DNA from: Deltaproteobacteria bacterium
GTDB taxonomy: Bacteria > Desulfobacterota > Desulfobaccia > Desulfobaccales > Desulfobaccaceae
Direction: 5' to 3'
Assembly (NCBI GenBank): GCA_016874895.1
Contig: VGSX01000261.1
Coordinates: forward strand, 1 to 5,086
DNA length: 5,086 nt
A model generated the notes under the pieces. It was not told the DNA's origin. It made no database searches and saw only the letters and a program-made list of their open reading frames with translations. This document shows positions 3,819 to 5,086 of the stretch, piece after piece; position 1 is the stretch's first letter; the number at the start of each line of letters is the position of its first letter. Made by a program: the position numbers and the translations under genes.

Positions 3819-5086
3819 TTACTCCAAACCCCGATAATAATTCATGGGCAGGCCGCCGCTGAGGTTGGGCCCGGACAGCAGGCGGGGCAGCAGTCCGGCA
3901 ACCTCGGAGACGGGCAGACCGCTGTGGTTCAGATCCACCAGAAACCGGTTGATTCCCAGGCTGCGTAACTCAGCCAGGGGTTTTTGCAGCAGTACCGGCA
4001 CCTTGGCGATCAGGTAGGTCAGACCTCCCCGGCTGACCAGCCGGAACTGCTCTCCCCGGGAGCTTTTCAGGCGCAGGGCTTTTTTGCCCTCCGGCAAGGG
4101 CACCCGGGACACCATGAGGGGCAGGTGGCCATAGAGATAGGTCATTAATCGGAAAACCGGGGCGTTTTTACACAACAGCTCCAGGGTTCCCCGGTCAGCC
4201 TCCGGGGACAGGGTCACAAAGTCGATTCCCAGATCCTGGAGGGCCTGGAACGCCAGGGAATTTAAGCATGGCATGGCATAGTCGCTGTACAGGGTCAACT
4301 TTTGGGGCGTAGAGCCGGCAACATCCGGCTGCGCGCCCGCAGCAGTTTCCCCGTGACGTCGTTTTTTCCAGGTCGGCTGATTGCTCAGGTCCCGGGCCTC
4401 CTGGAGCAGGACAAGATGGCCTAAATTGCTCACCATAAAGGTGTGCCAGCCCCCGTCCAGGAGGGTTTTCAGGGCCTGGCGATAAAAAGATAACTGGCCC
4501 TCGAAAATAATGGCTGGCAGGGACCAGATCAGACCGTGCAGGCGTTTGGCCGGACGAGTCTGACGGAGATACTCGGTGAAATTTTCCTCCTGTATGTCCA
4601 CCAGCAGGTGCCTGATACCCTGGCGGTGGAAATTCAGGGCCTCGGTGAAGGAGCGGACCCGCAACAGCATCTGGGGAGGTTTGGACAGGGTTTTGCCTGG
4701 CCCCCTACCCTGCCCAGATTTCAGGGAAGTCCAGAGGTGCCCCACCGGCGGAGGTTCAGCAAGGTTCGGCTTGGCCAGACTGAAGAGGTGTTCCCGCCAT
4801 TTTTTCTCGGAACGGCTGCCGCCGGGAGTGGTTTCGCCGGTTTTATAAATCAGGTCACCGGCCTGGGCCGACCCCGGCAGGCCGATCTCAACCTTATCCC
4901 CGGCCTCGGCCACGGGCATCGCCTTGCCCTGCCAGAACATTTCCTTCAGGGTGAAGGCATGGCGCTCGCCGCTGCCGGCCTCGTGCAGCCGCAAACGATC
5001 CCCCACGGCCAGGGATTCGAGCAGCCTCAATACGCCCCGGGACTCCTCCACCCCGGTCACCTGTCCCAGCAACAGGCCGATGTTGC
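3819..5086 (-). CDS. U32 family peptidase-like protein, C-terminal part (5' end outside window)
   Basis: The frame is open to the right edge: upstream of a TTG at 5070-5072 it still reads NIGLL, so that TTG is internal and the gene is 5' truncated by the window. About 421 residues are visible. Counting from the TTG, residues 1-80 form the beta-barrel-like module common after the U32 catalytic core (GQVTGVEESRGVLRL, AVGDRLRLH, GERHAFTLKEM, AGDKVEIGLPG, GDLIYKTGE). Residues about 130-417 resemble a second TIM-barrel-like U32 module, with DYAMPCLNSLAFQALQDLGID then VTLSPEAD (265-293), LMTYLYGHLPLM and the closing NYYRGLE. A polar, low-complexity insert lies at about 229-258. U32 proteins include collagenase-like peptidases and radical-free tRNA/rRNA hydroxylation factors such as TrhP and RlhA; which role applies cannot be told from this half. 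The stop is 6 bp from the heptad element. Confidence 0.85.
   Translation of the reverse strand, partial: NIGLLLGQVTGVEESRGVLRLLESLAVGDRLRLHEAGSGERHAFTLKEMFWQGKAMPVAEAGDKVEIGLPGSAQAGDLIYKTGETTPGGSRSEKKWREHLFSLAKPNLAEPPPVGHLWTSLKSGQGRGPGKTLSKPPQMLLRVRSFTEALNFHRQGIRHLLVDIQEENFTEYLRQTRPAKRLHGLIWSLPAIIFEGQLSFYRQALKTLLDGGWHTFMVSNLGHLVLLQEARDLSNQPTWKKRRHGETAAGAQPDVAGSTPQKLTLYSDYAMPCLNSLAFQALQDLGIDFVTLSPEADRGTLELLCKNAPVFRLMTYLYGHLPLMVSRVPLPEGKKALRLKSSRGEQFRLVSRGGLTYLIAKVPVLLQKPLAELRSLGINRFLVDLNHSGLPVSEVAGLLPRLLSGPNLSGGLPMNYYRGLE

Noticed and set aside
5070..5072. TTG as the true start of the U32-like gene
   Set aside because: The frame stays open upstream to the window edge with family-like sequence (NIGLL), and the catalytic core module is still missing, so the start must lie beyond the window.

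Overview
This window looks like a GC-rich chromosomal segment of a Gram-negative bacterium. The style of the U32 peptidase, the exported DUF192 protein and the hemerythrin suggests a Desulfobacterota (former Deltaproteobacteria) member. That placement is inferred from protein character only and was not tested by any search.

Layout: (1) 3-89 is the last 28 codons of a Fic-family protein on +. (2) 90-485 is a gene-free stretch of about 400 bp crowded with structure: a dense G-run tract directly after the Fic stop, a REP-like palindrome, a short GC hairpin, and a small inverted repeat built from 7-bp units. (3) 498-1076 and 1064-1588 on + are a hemerythrin-domain protein and an overlapping membrane-anchored or exported DUF192 protein, very likely a translationally coupled pair. 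(4) 1606-3309 on - is a complete recN (DNA double-strand-break repair SMC-like ATPase), converging on the DUF192 gene with only 17 bp between stops. (5) 3345-3590 on -, 35 bp upstream of recN, is a small HicB-like antitoxin-fold protein with no HicA partner in view. (6) 3610-3812 is a roughly 200-bp heptad-repeat element with inverted ends that fills almost the whole gap between hicB and the next gene. (7) 3819-5086 on - is the C-terminal part of a U32-family peptidase-like protein whose 5' end lies beyond the window.

The genes are mostly ordinary housekeeping and accessory genes. The most interesting material is non-coding. Two intergenic elements (about 326-402 and 3610-3812) have different sequences but the same architecture: inverted arms made of 7-bp units that fit TGANNRC when read on + in the right arm. 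The larger one also holds a 13-unit tandem array with a higher-order 21-bp period. These look like two members of one dispersed, possibly mobile or regulatory, repeat grammar. No CRISPR array, rRNA, tRNA, transposase or riboswitch was recognised.
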